From contig OX637394.1 in NCBI GenBank assembly GCA_951799425.1, forward strand, positions 36,368,001 through 36,432,000: a stretch of 64,000 nucleotides of DNA, read 5' to 3'. Shown one piece after another: positions 23,478-35,534 of the stretch. The notes under the pieces are model-generated. The model saw only the letters and a list, made by a program, of their open reading frames with translations. It ran no database searches and was not told the origin of the DNA. The translations under genes and the position numbers were made by a program. Source of the stretch: Ilex aquifolium (lineage: Eukaryota; Streptophyta; Magnoliopsida; Aquifoliales; Aquifoliaceae). Numbering within the stretch: position 1 is the first letter of the stretch; each line of letters starts with the position of its first letter.

Positions 23478-23830
23478 CTTGCTCAAATTTCATTATGTTT
23501 GAAGAATCAGTGGACCGACCAACTTCTCATTGCACATACCATGTAATTACAGTGATGGAGTAGGTTAGCATCTCAGGATAATCCTTACTCTGCCCATACA
23601 CTATCCAATCAAAAAGATAAAGTGCGTGACCTAAAATTGGTTGAGAATACTGATTATGCTCTCTCATGTGAAAGAGTCGACCACATCAATTGCATACACC
23701 AAGTCATTTGGCTTGGCGACGCTTATCAAATGTGCTCCTTCCATACAATGGTTTGACTTGCTCTTCTTGGATTTCAATTTTTCTTACCATCCTTGCTTTT
23801 TTCAGTATTAAGGAATGCACATCTGACGGG
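23478..23830 (-). pseudogene. Cys-rich small ORF of B
   Basis: On the minus strand the reading contains LILKKARMVRK, GRSTFDKRRQAK, C..CGR, HNQYSQPI and GQSKDYPE, with stops at the two positions near the CxxC motif. It matches the A copy (43082-43426) and the D copy (63617-63960) in the same place, between integrase and the envelope-position ORF. Function unknown; the paired Cys and His residues suggest a small metal-binding module (inference). Confidence 0.7.
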
Positions 23831-24014
23831 AATGTGAGTAAAACACCTAAACTAAACCAAAAAGTTTGACCTCCATGATTAATAAAAACTTAAGACACTC
23901 TACCCAGTTCTTTAACGTCTGTCAGTCACAAAAACAAAAATAATTACTTGAAGCTGTCGAAAAAATTTTAGACACGAAATTTTTTAAAAAAAATACCCAA
24001 AGTAAAAAGTACTT

Positions 24015-24027
24015 CCCACCCCCAACC
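24015..24027 (-). promoter_or_regulatory. Internal polypurine-like tract of B
   Basis: Minus-strand GGTTGGGGGTGGG, preceded by TTGAGGACAATATTGAG. It corresponds to ATTGGGGACAATG...GGTTGGGGGGTGAG at 40936-40970 in A. It lies downstream of integrase, far from any LTR. Confidence 0.65.
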
Positions 24028-24099
24028 TAAACTCAATATTGTCCTCAATCTATTGATTTTACCAATTAATGCAAGATGATTTTAAGGTCGAAAGGTTGG

Positions 24100-24559
24100 G
24101 AACACCCGCATATCGGCCAAAAACCAACAAACAAAATACACGATATTAGTTCACGATAGACATTGTATGCAACATGTACACATTGGAAAATTAATCCAAG
24201 ATATTGTGGATCCATTAGATCAGTGGATTCTACATGCTCGACAAACCTTTCATAAAATGTTTTAAAACGTTGTCCATTGACTTTAAAAACATACCATTTG
24301 AAGGATTCTCAATTTTCACTGCTCCTTGTCCAAACACGTGTTTCACAATATAATCTCCAGTCCACCTTGACCTCAACTTACTAGGAAATAGGTGGAGCCT
24401 CGAATTGTACTGGAGAAATTTTTGGGAAGGAATAAAAGATTTTCACATTTTGTTTTTGTCATGAAAAAATTTCATTCGTGCTTTTGCAATTTTTCCATTC
24501 ACATACGCCTCATTACTTAGTTCTTTCAACTCACTAATCTAAAGTTTTTGAGATGCATT
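24100..24559 (-). pseudogene. B integrase, C-terminal part
   Basis: Minus-strand reading contains ISELKELSNEAY, KIAKARMKFFHDKN and a segment like RWTGDYIVKHVFGQGAVKIE. It continues the integrase interrupted by C1 and aligns with 40140-40470 in A. Stops and small frameshifts are present. Confidence 0.8.
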
Positions 24560-26750
24560 TGTAAAACTCGGGTAAATTTAAACTTTTTATGGAAAAGGGC
24601 AAAACGGTAAATTGCCACTTCTGTACGGGTTGAAAACCTGAATTTTTCTAGAACTCGGATGAAAAAATGGACCTCACCGTTGGATTCTTCTCGCAAAATC
24701 TAGTTACCTTGTCAAATTTCGTCGAATTCCAAGATAGTCAGATTTTTTCGCGTTTTACGAGACAATCGAATCTCGGGTGATCCAAAAACGAAATTTTAAA
24801 TAAAATTTCAAAATTTGGATAAAAATTTAAAGCTATTTAAAATAAAAATATTTTGAATTTGAACCAGAGCGAAATTTAATCATTTAGGGGCGAAAACGGA
24901 CCCGGGAAAAGGAGGCCGTGTGGTGCAATGAGATTTCTTCCCCACAAATCTGCTGGGTCTACAACATTGGAGAGAAAGAGAGAAAAAAAGAGAGAAAACC
25001 AACCTTCTCTCTACGATCTACGGCCCTACGGTGCTCGAATCAACACGAGCCAAGAATCAGAGTTGTTCTACTTGTCGAGGGCTATGCCTACGTACCAAAA
25101 AGAGCGAATTTCACCAAATTTTCCGAGACGGGATTTTGGAGAAATAAAGGTTTGAGCTTGGGGGTGTATTCTTGGAGCTTCCCAACGTTCTTTTACGCTT
25201 CAAGAGGTAGGATTTTCTCCCTAATTAAGCTTATTTTCAACCTAGAATGATTATATGGAATGGGTAGGTTGGTAGAAGTAGTATCACTTGCCTATTGTTG
25301 TAAAAATTGAGGAAATGGGTATTGAAATTGGGTAGAATAATTTCTATCATGAATTAGGTATGTGAAAATTACCTAATGTGATTCTTAAGTTGTGTGATTA
25401 ATTGGGAAAATTATGTGATGATATGATTGGATGCCTTGAAGGTGTTTGAAATAAATGCAAATGTGAAATCAAGTATGTTTGCATAGATAATGTGACAACA
25501 TGCTAGGGACTTGTTATGGCTGTGATGTTAATATATGTCTTATGATATGTTAGCATTATGATAAGTGTGCAAATTATATGCTTTTGATATAATTGACAAT
25601 TGAATGGTGGAAATTGCTCATTTGGCATTCATTGCATATTGGGCATAATGTTGGCATCATATTCATGGGCATTGGGCATTGGGCATGAGTGTGGGTATGT
25701 GTGTGCATGGTTCAATCAAACACCATACTTGGTGGATGATGGGTGGGCTCGAAAAAAGTTGAAACAAAGTTCCTATTGAGTCGCACGGTTGCATGAAAAA
25801 CTTGTGTCGGGTATAGCAAGAAGGGCTAGACTCTCCCTCGGGTGCAAGACCCGGCTACTGGTTTATACACTTCCAACGGTGCAAGTCCAAAAAAGTGTAT
25901 CAGTGTGCGGAGCTGGCGGTGCAACACCAAAAATCCGCTACCCAACAAAGACACGTGATTTTGTTTATAAATTGTCATTTGATGTGTAACATCAATGACG
26001 GTGGCTTAGAAAGCCCGGTTTTCATACATGGCAATTGCATGTGTTAAGGAAGCCGTTGAAGACTCGGGTAGATGTACATGAGTGGGTTTCATCTCATTTC
26101 ATGGAATAGCATGGGATTCTTGTTATTGAATGCATATTCTTGATGGGAATGTTTTGAATGGTTGATTGTTACATGTGAACATTTCATATGCATCTAAGTT
26201 GGGGAGTAACCTCTTTAGGAGATACCCTATTAAGCGTGGCTCACCATTCGTGGGAAAAAATTTCAGGTGCGGGGTTCACACCGGCGGACGGCTCCCAATT
26301 CGAGTCTCAAGGGTGAAGAATGCCGACTTGTGGCTTTTATGACTCATTTTGTATAACTTTTGCAAAAATCCCATTTTGGCATGTAAATATAAAAGAATTG
26401 TAATCGAACTCATATGGATTGTTTTTAATGTAAAAAAAATTGCATGTGGTTATATGGGTATGGATAGATGGACCTGGTGTGGCCAATGTTTACTCATGAA
26501 TGGACATGGTGTGGTAAATGGTTACTCATAAATGGACCCAGTGTGGTCAATGTTGCATGATTGCACAAGTTGTATTTTTGGGTAGAGCTCCCCGTACAAG
26601 GGAGACTCTACACGAATTTTGTTAAATTATGGATCCCAATAAATGGGGCATAACGGCTTGAGATTGAGTAACACGGTATCCACGGGTATTTCGCGGGTTG
26701 ATGGGTGATCAACGGATTGACAAAGGACTCCAGGTTTTTGGGGCGTCACA
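24560..26750 (+). repeat. C1: solo Tekay-type LTR
   Basis: Starts TGTAAAACTCGGGTAAATTT and ends GGGGCGTCACA, with no internal region. Close to C2 except that it lacks the palindrome segment; in that place it carries three GGACC(C/T)...TGTGG motifs (26469-26550). It interrupts the B integrase frame. Flanks GCATT and GTTTC do not form a clear target duplication. Confidence 0.88.
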
Positions 26751-29082
26751 GTTTCTGCCTTTCTAAATCAAAGTTCATGGTTTTAATTGCCCAATAAGCT
26801 TTATGTTCCAATTCAACAAGTAGGTGACAAGGTTTTCCATAAACTAGCCGATAGGGAGACCTGCCCAAAATTGTTTTAAAGGTAGTGTGATATGCCTAAA
26901 GTGCATCAGTCAGTCATAACAACCAATCTTTGCAATCCGAGTTTATCGTTTCTTCTAAAATCACTTTAATCTCCCGATTGGCCAGTTCGGCACTAGTCTG
27001 TGGGTGACAGGGGGCTGTAACCATGTGAGAAATCAAATATTTTTTCATCAGGTTTTCAAAAGGATGGTTGCAAAAATGAGCATCCCTATCACTTATGATG
27101 GATCTAGGAATTCCAAACTGGGACAAAATGTTTTCTTTTAAGTGAGCACCCCTATCACTTAGACAAAAGGCATACACATCTTTGAAAATGGTGGGCTAAT
27201 AAAATCCACATTGCAGAATTTTTGCAGCAGTTTTCTTTGAGGAAAAATGTCCCCCACAGGCTTCCAAATGACAAAAAGATATTACCCAGTTGATTTCATT
27301 ATTGGGTACACAACGTCTTATGATTTGATCCTTACAGTATCTAAACAAGTATGGATCCTCCTTGAAGAAGCCACACAACTCTCTTAAAAACTTTTGTTTA
27401 TCAGCTGAGGTTTAGTGAGAAGGAATGATACTTGTGGCCAAAAAGTTAGCAATGTCTGCATACCAAAGTACCTCAAAGATGGCAAAAAGTTGTTCAGCAT
27501 GGAAAGTCTCTTTGATTGATAGGTGTTCCTCTTTTGTGTCATAGTTTAGCCTGGAGAGATGGTCTGCCACTACATTCTCTAATCATTTGTTGTCTTTGAT
27601 GATTAGATCAAATTCCTAGAGTAAAATTATCCATCGGAGAAGATGTGGCTTGGCATCCTTTTTCATGAGCAGGTAGTTTAAAGCTGCATGGTTAGTAAAA
27701 ACAACAATAGAGGACCCAACTAAAAACGACCTGAACTTATCCAAATCAAATACTACTACAAGCAATTCCTTTTTTGTTATGGAATAGTTCATTTTGTGCA
27801 TCATTCAAGGTCTTGCTTGCATAGTATATCACATAGGGTGGATTATCATTTCGCTATCCCAAAATAGCACCTACAACATAATCACAAGCATTACACATGA
27901 GTTCAAGAGGTAAAGACCAGTTAGGAGGCTGCACGATGGGTGTAGAAATTAGAATGCCTTTGAGCTTCTAAAAAGCCTTTTGGTAAGACTCATTCCACTC
28001 GAATGTGATATCCTAACATATGAGATTACACATAGGTCTAGATATGGAACTGAATATCTTAATGAATCTCCTATAAAACCCAATGTGACCTAGGAATGAT
28101 CTAACATCCTTAACATTCTTAGATGGATTAAGGTTGTGAATTAGATCAATTTTGGCTTTATCCACTTTTATCCCTTCAGATGAGGCAATATAGCCTAGGA
28201 TAATCCCTTGTGTCACCATAAAGTGACATTTTTCCCAATTCAAGACAAGATTTTTTTTTCTCACACCGAGTGAGGACCTTTTCCAGGTTCTTCAGACACA
28301 GCTCAAATGAGTCACCATACATAGAAAAGTCATTCATAAAGACCTCCAAAAAGTGCTCCACCATGTCATTGAAAATGCTTAACATGTATCGTTGAAATGT
28401 GGCCAGAGCATTGTACTGTCCAAACGACACTTTTTTTTAAGCAAAATTACCAAAGTGACATGTGAATGTGGTCTTTTCATGGTCATCTAATGCAATCTCA
28501 ATTTGGTTATACCCAGAGTACCCATCCAAGAAACAGTAGAACGCATGACCAACTATCCTTTCAAGAACTTGATTGAGAAGTGGTAAAAGAAAGTGGTCTT
28601 TTCTTGTGATAGAGTTTAAATTTTGGTATTCAATACACATGTGCTAATCCATGATAGTATGAATTGAGACTAACTCATTCTCCTCATTTTTTACTATCGT
28701 GACGCCAGATTTCTTAGGTAAATGGTACCCACATCTAGCAATTTTAGCATTTCAGTCCAAACAACCTCATTGAGATGTAGATTTAACCGTTGCTATGATT
28801 GATGAAAGGGTTTTGGGTCCTCCTTTAGGTATATACAATGCGTACAAACAAGATTACTTATACCCTTAATCAAGTCCTCCTCCTTTTTATGACTTCTATC
28901 AATTCTGAATCTTGTGACCCAGATACCTTAGAAGAAATAACCACTGGATAAGTTTCTTCCTCCCCCAAAAAGACATATTTTAAGTCAATCGGGATAGGTT
29001 TCAACTCTAGTTTTGGTGCTATGACACTAGATGAAACAGGTTTTGTGTCAATTGGTGACAACTCCTCAAACTTGGGGACCCA
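26751..29082 (-). pseudogene. B pol: RT, RNase H and integrase, degenerate
   Basis: Minus strand. 29082-28640: linker with PKFEELSPID and KLELKPIPIDLKYVFLGEEE. 28640-28010: RT, with CIEYQNLN, FYCFLDGYSGYNQIEIA, MSFG, a degenerate active site (FMNDFSMYG in place of the usual F-x-DD) and FLGHIGFYRRFI. 27804-27616: RNase H with TKKELLVVVF. 27378-26914: integrase with H2C2 region, KTAAKILQCGFY, GIPRSIISDRDAHF and NREIKVI. Numerous stops and frameshifts. The sequence is of the Athila type and matches the integrase of A. H is inserted at 29083, so the gag side is outside the window. Confidence 0.9.
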
Positions 29083-30898
29083 TGCTTGATCATTTTCCCT
29101 AACTTCCAACTTAAATCCGATTGTGTGTATATGGCTTATAGAGATTGGTGAGTGTCACTCTCCATCGAGTTCAATGCAAGAACTGGAGAAATTATGTGTG
29201 GATAAACAAAAACGTGTGTGTGTGCAAAAGTGCTCTCCAAGCGTTTGGAGATTTGCAATGTCGTGTTTTACTTGGAATGAGTATTCCAATGTCGTCTCCT
29301 CAGGGAAGGCGAGATTAGGTGTTTTTTAAGAGTGATTTGTGAAAAAATGAAAATTGAAAAATCTTATGAGTTAAGAAATATGCAAGAAAGCAAGGTTGGC
29401 TAATCCATAGAGGTCATTCCAATGGGAATGCCAAATTGATTCATTTCATTCAGCCGATGGTGTCTCGGTGTTTGATTGATTCGTAGGAAGCGAGAGACTA
29501 ATGTAGTTGTATTGGACAAGAGCATACCCCGTGACAAGTCTACCGTGTATCAAAAGCCCACAACCACGTCCGCACTCAGCCTAGTCAAACCAAACACTTT
29601 ACACTACGAGGAAGAATGGAAGAGAGTCGATTTCACATACCCAAGAGGAAATCCATCTTGGATTAACCAACTAAAAGTTTAGCTATGCATGGTAAAAGCA
29701 AAAGCAAACATGAAGTAGATAAACATGGTAATGAAATCAAGCATGAACTTGTATTAGTGTAAGAAGGAGTTTAAACTACAAGAGAAAAAACATTCATTTC
29801 CAAAATGTAAAGCTTGAAGGGAACAAAAACCAAATTTAGAAATGAACCAAAAGAAAACTTAACTAAACTTAATTACAACTTGATTAAAAGAGATTAAAGT
29901 GTAAGAGGGAAAGATTACAATTAAAATGGAGCTTACTATAATGAAAATAGTGAAGGAAAATGTAAAACCTAGCTTTCTCTCTTATAACTTCATCTTCTAC
30001 CTTGAACCTTATCTCTCTAAAACTTTGATGATCTGAAATTGTGTGAAGGAAGTCTGTATTTTCATCCATCCCCCTCTCTTTTAGCATGAGTGGCTGACTT
30101 GGAGCGATTGGAGAGAGATTGTCCACAAAAGCTTCCAAAATCAGTCAAAGTATGGTCCTCCCATGCTTTTCCAACCATTCCCTCTCTGTACATTGGCCAC
30201 CCACTCCCTCATGCTTAAAATCTGAATGTAGGGGTTAGGAGATCATCATAGAGTGTTAGAAATGTCAGAACATGGATTAGGTGACAAAAGGTGGGCCCCC
30301 GTAATTGGTGGAGTCGTTTGGAGAAGGATCTGGGTTTTCTAGGCATCTGCTACCGATAGCTTGTAAGTCTCCTACCGGCAGCTCATTTCTAGTAGGGTCT
30401 TCTACCAGTAGGTCTTGTAGGGAGGCACTGGTAGCTACTTTCCAGTAAGCTCTTCTACCGGTAGCTCAGGCAAGTCTTATATTGGTAGCTCATTTCCAGT
30501 AGGGTCTTCTATCGGTAGCTCATAAGGCTCCTAATGGTAGGTCTTTCAGGGAGGCACTGGAAGCTACTTTCAAGTAGGCTTTTCTACCGGTAGCTCAGTT
30601 AGGTCTTCTACCAGTAGCTTATCTCCTTGTCTTGAAATTCTTGATTCCTTGAGTTCCCGAGCCATCCATCATATGAGATCCTTTCTTCCCCATAGACCTC
30701 GATCATTTTCAGCTTATAATGTTCCCGAGCCATCCATCATATGGGGTTCTTTATGCCTACCATTTTCAGCTTATCACCTGCAATCAAGCCAATCTCCATT
30801 AATTATCAATTTGAATCCATTTCCCCAAAAATTCACTGTAAAACAAGTTAAATTGGATGCAATGAAGATGCTTAAAATGCAATGTTCCACACTCATCA
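29083..30898 (-). repeat. R1: H 3' LTR
   Basis: In LTR sense it starts TGATGAGTGTGG (30898) and ends ...ATCAAGCA (29083). The end is set by alignment with R2, whose left end is fixed by a target duplication. It contains a palindrome array (30349-30620) and CCTGAGGAGACGAC. Short ORFs in it have no family. Confidence 0.85.
30349..30620 (-). repeat. Palindrome array in R1 (CTACCGGTAG type)
   Basis: About a dozen copies of CTACCGGTAG or decayed forms, most followed on the plus strand by CTC. Spacers include ATTTCCAGTAGGG and TTTCCAGTAAGC. A tandem duplication of about 115 bases is visible inside the array (GGGAGGCACTGGTAGCTACT and GGGAGGCACTGGAAGCTACT). Confidence 0.92.
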
Positions 30899-30931
30899 CA
30901 CCCCCCAACTTGGGCTTTGCTAGTCCCTAGA
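30899..30931 (-). promoter_or_regulatory. H polypurine tract and upstream motif
   Basis: Minus-strand CCAAGTTGGGGGGTG precedes the LTR start; just upstream is CTAGGGACTAGCAAAG (30931-30916), the motif shared with F, D and, more weakly, A and G. Confidence 0.85.
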
Positions 30932-31222
30932 AAACCTTATTCCAATACTATATACTGCATGTATAACAATTTCATTTATTTTAGATAATTCATGGACCAA
31001 CAAAATAATCAAATCACATTGCAATTATGTAAATGAAATTGGGGCACAATGAAACAAAAAGAATAGTTCTTTAAATTATAGAAATTTGTAATAAGTACAA
31101 AGAACTTAAGACAAAACGGCCTACTATCCTAGGAACTCTTCTTCCAAGCCGGAGACTCCTACACTGTTGTCCCATTATATACAACCAACAAAAACAACAA
31201 CAAAAACAAGACTAGAATTTCT
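30932..31222 (-). other. H 3' untranslated region
   Basis: AT-rich, no ORF and no copy of the conserved hairpin block found in F, A and D. Nothing else seen. Confidence 0.6.
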
Positions 31223-31293
31223 CTAATCCTCCTCCTCTTCATCATCATCATCCTCATCAAACTCAATGACATCCACAAAAGTCGAACTTGCTG

Positions 31294-33904
31294 TGTAAAA
31301 CCCGGGTAAATTTAATTTTTTATGAAAAATGACAAAACGGTAATTAGCCACTACGTTACGGGTTGAAAACCCAAATTTTTCTAGAACTCTAAGGATAAAA
31401 CAGACCTCCCCATTGGATTCGTTTTGCGAAATCTAGTTACCCAGTCAATTTTTTTTTAATTTCGAGACAATCAAATTTTTTACGTTTTACGAGGCGATCA
31501 GGTGTCGCATGACCTATATAAACAAGACCAGGAATTAAATTTCAAAAATTAGAAAGTAATTTAAATTTAGTTCAAATAAAAATATTTTGAACTTGAACCG
31601 GGATGAAATTTAATTCATTCGGAACAAAATCGGACCCGGGAAAGGTGAACGTGTGGCGCAACGATGGTCAAGGAAATGAGGAGTATAAAAAGGGGGAAAA
31701 ATCAGATTTTTCCCCCATAATCTCAACTAGGTTTTCCAAAAAAGAGAGGAGGGAGAAAGAAAGAATAAAAAATAAGATCTTCAACTTCTCTCTACGATCT
31801 ACGGTCTTCCGTTCGTCGAATCGACTTGGGCCAAGAACTAAAGTTTATCTACGCGACGAGGGCTACGCCTACGTACCAAAAAAGTATGGATTTTGACAAA
31901 GTTCAAAAGATGGGATTTGGGGAAATCAAGGGCTAAGGCTTGATTTGGGTTCTTGAAGGCTTCTACTACTTGTTTTATGCTTCAAGAGGTAGGGTTCCTT
32001 TCCTAATTAGGTTTATTTCCAACCTAGGGTTGATATATGAAATGGTTAGGGTGTTAGAGATGTAATCTCATGTATAACACATACCTATGTGATTTGAAAT
32101 GTGAAAAATGGGTATTAAGAATGGTTAAAATCAATTCTAACATAAATTGAGTATGTTGAAATTACTTCTTGTGATTTCTTGAGAAAAATGATGATTTTGG
32201 GCATATTATGTGTTACATGATTTTGTGCCTTGAAGGTGTTTGATGAAATGCCTATGTGGATTAAGTGTGTTATTTGCATTGATTATGTTATAGCATGTTT
32301 GGGAGTTGATGTTGGTCTATGCATTATGATATATTGACATTGAGGTTGTTGACGGTGATTATATGGTTATGATGTAATTGACCATGAAAAATATTGATGG
32401 ATATTGAATTTGTTCATAATGTGATCATGATATATTGAACTTGATATTGGAAAATGCAATGGTATATTACATTTGCATATATGCACAAGAAACATCGCAT
32501 TCGTGGTCATATGACATGAGTATGGGTGTGTGTGCACGGTTTGATCAAACACCATTCTTGGTGGATGATATGTGGGCTCGGGAAAGTTGGACCAAGGTTC
32601 AATTGGGTTGCATTGAAAATAGGGTCGGGTTTAGCAAGAAGAGTTAGACTGTCCCTCGGGTACAAGACCCGGTGAATTTGGATACACACTCCATTGCTAT
32701 CGAGTCCATAAAGTGTGTCGGCGTACGCGGAGCCGTTGGTGGAAGTCCGTAAATGTTGTGTCGGTTGGGTGCTCGTTGGTGTAAGTCCATGAATACCCAC
32801 CCCAAGAAAGACCTGAGAATTTTAATAGTCATTGGATGTGTATCATCAATGGCGGGGGCTTGGAATGCCCGGATTCATACACATGATATTGCATGTGTTA
32901 TGGGAGCCGGTGAAGGCTAGGGTTGAGTTGTATGTGTGTGTCTCATCTCATATCATGGCATGACATAGAGAATTCCATTATGAATTGCATATTCTTAAAT
33001 GGATTGTTGTTGATTGTTGAATTGCATGTAAGCATTTCATATGTATCTAGGTTGGGGAGTAGTCTCTTTAGGAGATACCCTATTGAGTGTGGCTCACCAT
33101 TTATGGGGACAATATTTCAGGTGCGAGACATGCGCCGGTGGATGGCTCTCACTCGTGCCCTCATTGATGAAAAAAAGCAGGGATGTGGGCATGTAATGTT
33201 ATGTAAAACTATTATGTTATTTAGTTTTTTTTGGGCATGTAATGTTATGTAAAGAATTGTAAAAGAACTCATATGAACTGTATTTTTGTTTAAAATTGAT
33301 GTTATATGAGTTTGGGTTGATGTCCTATGAGATTGGATGTGCTGGAATTGAAAAGGGATCGAATCGGGGAAAATTTGGGCACTCCTACCGGTAGAACATC
33401 GAGTACCTACCAGTAGAATAATTCCAGTAGGCATTTTCTACTGGTAGAACGTCGGGTATTTGCCGGTTGAAGAATTCTAGTAGGTTTTTCTACCTGTAGA
33501 ACATCAAGAACCTACCAGTAGAAGTATTCCAGTGATTTTTTCTACCGGTAGAACATGGACATCTTCTACCGGTAAGTCCCCTTTAGTTTTCGAAAATTCA
33601 AATGATCTTGATAGGTCTTCGGGCCTTAAGTCTTTTTGCTTCAAGGAGATACACAGAGTAATATTCAGAGTAAATTGATGTATATTGGGCCTTGGAAGGG
33701 TCATGTGATTAAAATGTACACAAGTTATGCATTTGGGGAGTGCCCGATATAAATGAGACTCTGTCCAAACGCTATGTTGCTTATGATCCCGGTGAATGGG
33801 ATGTTATTACCATGGTGTTGGGTTATGTGATACTCACAGGTACTTCCGCGGGTTGATGGGTGATCAATGGTTGATAAAGGACCCCCAGTTTTAGGGGCGT
33901 CACA
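31294..33904 (+). repeat. C2: solo Tekay-type LTR
   Basis: TGTAAAACCCGGGTAAATTT...GGGGCGTCACA, 2611 bases, about 420 longer than C1. The excess is mostly a segment with a CTACCGGTAG array (33385-33580). Flanks TGCTG and AGCTA match at three of five positions, which may be an aged target duplication. Confidence 0.9.
33385..33580 (+). repeat. Palindrome array in C2 (CTACCGGTAG type)
   Basis: CTACCGGTAG (33385), CTACCAGTAG (33407), CTACTGGTAG, CTACCTGTAG, CTACCAGTAG, CTACCGGTAG and CTACCGGTAA, mostly followed by AACAT or AACGTC. Spacers include ATAATTCCAGTAGGC and GTATTCCAGTG. The decayed forms are those expected from CpG deamination, except CTACCTGTAG. Confidence 0.93.
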
Positions 33905-35055
33905 AGCTAGGGCGGACATCTGGGTGCTAGCACTAGTCCCCGGGGCTGATGGTGGGAACTCTAGTGCAGTGGCTAGTGGTATCTCGGTAAGAGGCTCTCT
34001 AGGGAATGTCCTCTCAAAGATCTTGGTGACCATTAGCTTTAGCAGCTGCATAGTCCCCCCGAAATCATCCAACCTCCCCTAGATCCCAACCAGACGTTGA
34101 GTGACCGTCAGAGGTGAAGCAGCAGTAGATGGTCCAGCTGTGGATGGCTCAGCTATTGATAGCTCGCCCGTGGATGGTCTAGATGCCCTTTCCTCCCTAT
34201 GCCCAAGCCCTATAGTCATAGTTGTGCTCTTCATGTTGTTCAGTTGCCCATAGGGCCAAACTCAGGCGGGAGTGTCACATCATTAGGAATGCCCTTGACC
34301 TTGTTCTAACGGCAGATCTTGGTGACAAGGTGGGCATAACACAGGTTCGCCCTCGGCTTCGTAGCCTGGGCATAGTCCTTCATCACCTCCCAGATCATCA
34401 AGGCGATGTCCATCCTGGTGTTGGCCATAAACTCATAGAGGAGAGCCATTTTCTCCTCCCCTGGTGTCTTCTCCACTCCTCAAGGCAAAACATTATAATG
34501 GAGGACTTTATTCATCACCCCATAGGAATGCTTGAGTCCCTTGACTTGAATTTTTCCTTTGAACTATCAAAGTTCCTCATACATCAAACTAGCATACTCT
34601 TGGAGTAATTTCCTCCCTTAGGTGTTATAGGGAAAGATGAGGGTGTTGGTCGGAAGCCTTTGATACTCCAGTGCCTCGGCCATAACTGTCGGAGTGACAT
34701 CAATCACTTTTCCCCTCACATTCATCTTTAGCAAACACAAGTCCCCATCCACTATTGTCAATCTCTGATAAAATTCCCGACAATAGGGAAGCACATACCC
34801 GCTCACTTCCTGGAACCAACAGTGTAGCCCATGGCCCTTAATTGCCTAGACCACGTCATCATGTGGCCCGAGGGTGGGCCTGTCCACTTGCTACTCACAC
34901 ATCACATTTTTTGCTCCAATTCTCTCCGTGTGAGGGTCATTCCTCTTCTACTTCCTTTTCTCCCCACCACTGGGGGCCGTCTCCATCACCCTCTTGTGAG
35001 ACCTGGTGCCCGCTTGTTTCGATGTGAAAGGGCCCGCTTGTTTGGTGCGAGCCAT

Positions 35056-35534
35056 CAAAACCAAAAATGCCCCTAGGGCTAAGAATGGGAACAACCATCC
35101 CCAAAATAACTCAAAAACACCAAGAGATGAAGGTGGAGACTTACCCATTCTAGTCATTGTCCAAAAATCCAAGCTGTGAGTGAAAATCATGGCTTTTGAT
35201 GAATTTACTGATGTTTTGTGGAGAGGAAAGGGTTTTTGAAAGGAAGGAATTGAGGGAAGTGAATAGAAATCAAAGCTTGAAGGAGCAAAACGATGAAGAT
35301 GGAGGATGCCCAAGTGGAGGTTTGAAGGGTTTTGAGAGAGGAGATAGTGTTTTTGAGATGGAGGGAAATGATAGAAATGAAAGGTTTTTCCGAAAAAATG
35401 GGTTTAAAACCCTTGTTTTTGCTAATCTAGGCATGAGCTACTGGTAGCTCGTGAGGCTGCCAATAGTTGTTCCATCCATTTTTCCAGCCATTCTGCTAAG
35501 AGCTATCGGTTGCTCGTGATGCTTCTATCAGTAG
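35056..35534 (-). promoter_or_regulatory. Leader of the H envelope-position ORF with CTACCGGTAG-type palindromes
   Basis: Minus strand, upstream of ATG 35055. A CT-rich leader of about 350 bases is preceded by decayed palindromes in 35432-35534 (plus strand GAGCTACTGGTAGCTCGTGAGG, CTATCGGTTGCTC, CTATCAGTAG), with the CTC extension seen in R1. TTTAAA near 35405 is the only TATA-like site. Element A is inserted at 35535, inside this array. Confidence 0.6.

Larger units (their letters stand above)
15362..29082 (-). mobile_element. B: degenerate Athila-like element with mobile-domain gene
   Basis: Read on the minus strand the order is RT, RNase H and integrase (29082 to about 24100), an internal polypurine-like tract (24015-24027), a Cys-rich ORF (23830-23478), then, after a Helitron-like insertion, an array leader with a TATA box and a plant-mobile-domain pseudogene (18873-15362). 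H interrupts its 5' side at 29083, and G interrupts its 3' side at 15361. Continuity across the Helitron-like segment is inferred from orientation and order; B itself has no LTR in the window. Confidence 0.6.
31223..35055 (-). pseudogene. H envelope-position ORF, split by solo LTR C2
   Basis: Minus strand, start ATG 35055 giving MARTKQAGPFTSKQAG, then a Lys/Arg-rich stretch. A middle part (34806-34618) has REFYQRLTIVDG, VRGKVIDVTPTVMAEAL, the same fold signature as REFYSNA in A and D. Further down comes KIFERTFPREPL, then the C2 insertion (31294-33904), then an acidic tail of Asp and Glu to TAG 31223-31225. Frameshifts lie between these blocks. The frame is kept across C2 if five bases are counted as a target duplication. 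The domain resembles the plant 'putative transposon protein' family (I believe Pfam PF20167). Biochemical role unknown. Confidence 0.75.
29083..35534 (-). mobile_element. H: 3' part of an Athila-like element
   Basis: Minus strand: leader (35534-35056), envelope-position ORF (35055-31223, split by C2), 3' UTR, polypurine tract (30910-30899) and 3' LTR R1 (30898-29083). The rest of H would lie beyond A and its nested insertions. Left flank ACCCA (29078-29082) is the predicted target duplication. Confidence 0.8.

Noticed and set aside
24918..25250. 110-codon ORF in solo LTR C1
   Set aside because: Lies in LTR sequence; the corresponding stretches of C2 and C3 share DNA similarity but no conserved frame pattern or known domain.
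24555..26755. Target-site duplication for C1
   Set aside because: Flanks GCATT and GTTTC do not match well enough; the LTR ends themselves are clear.
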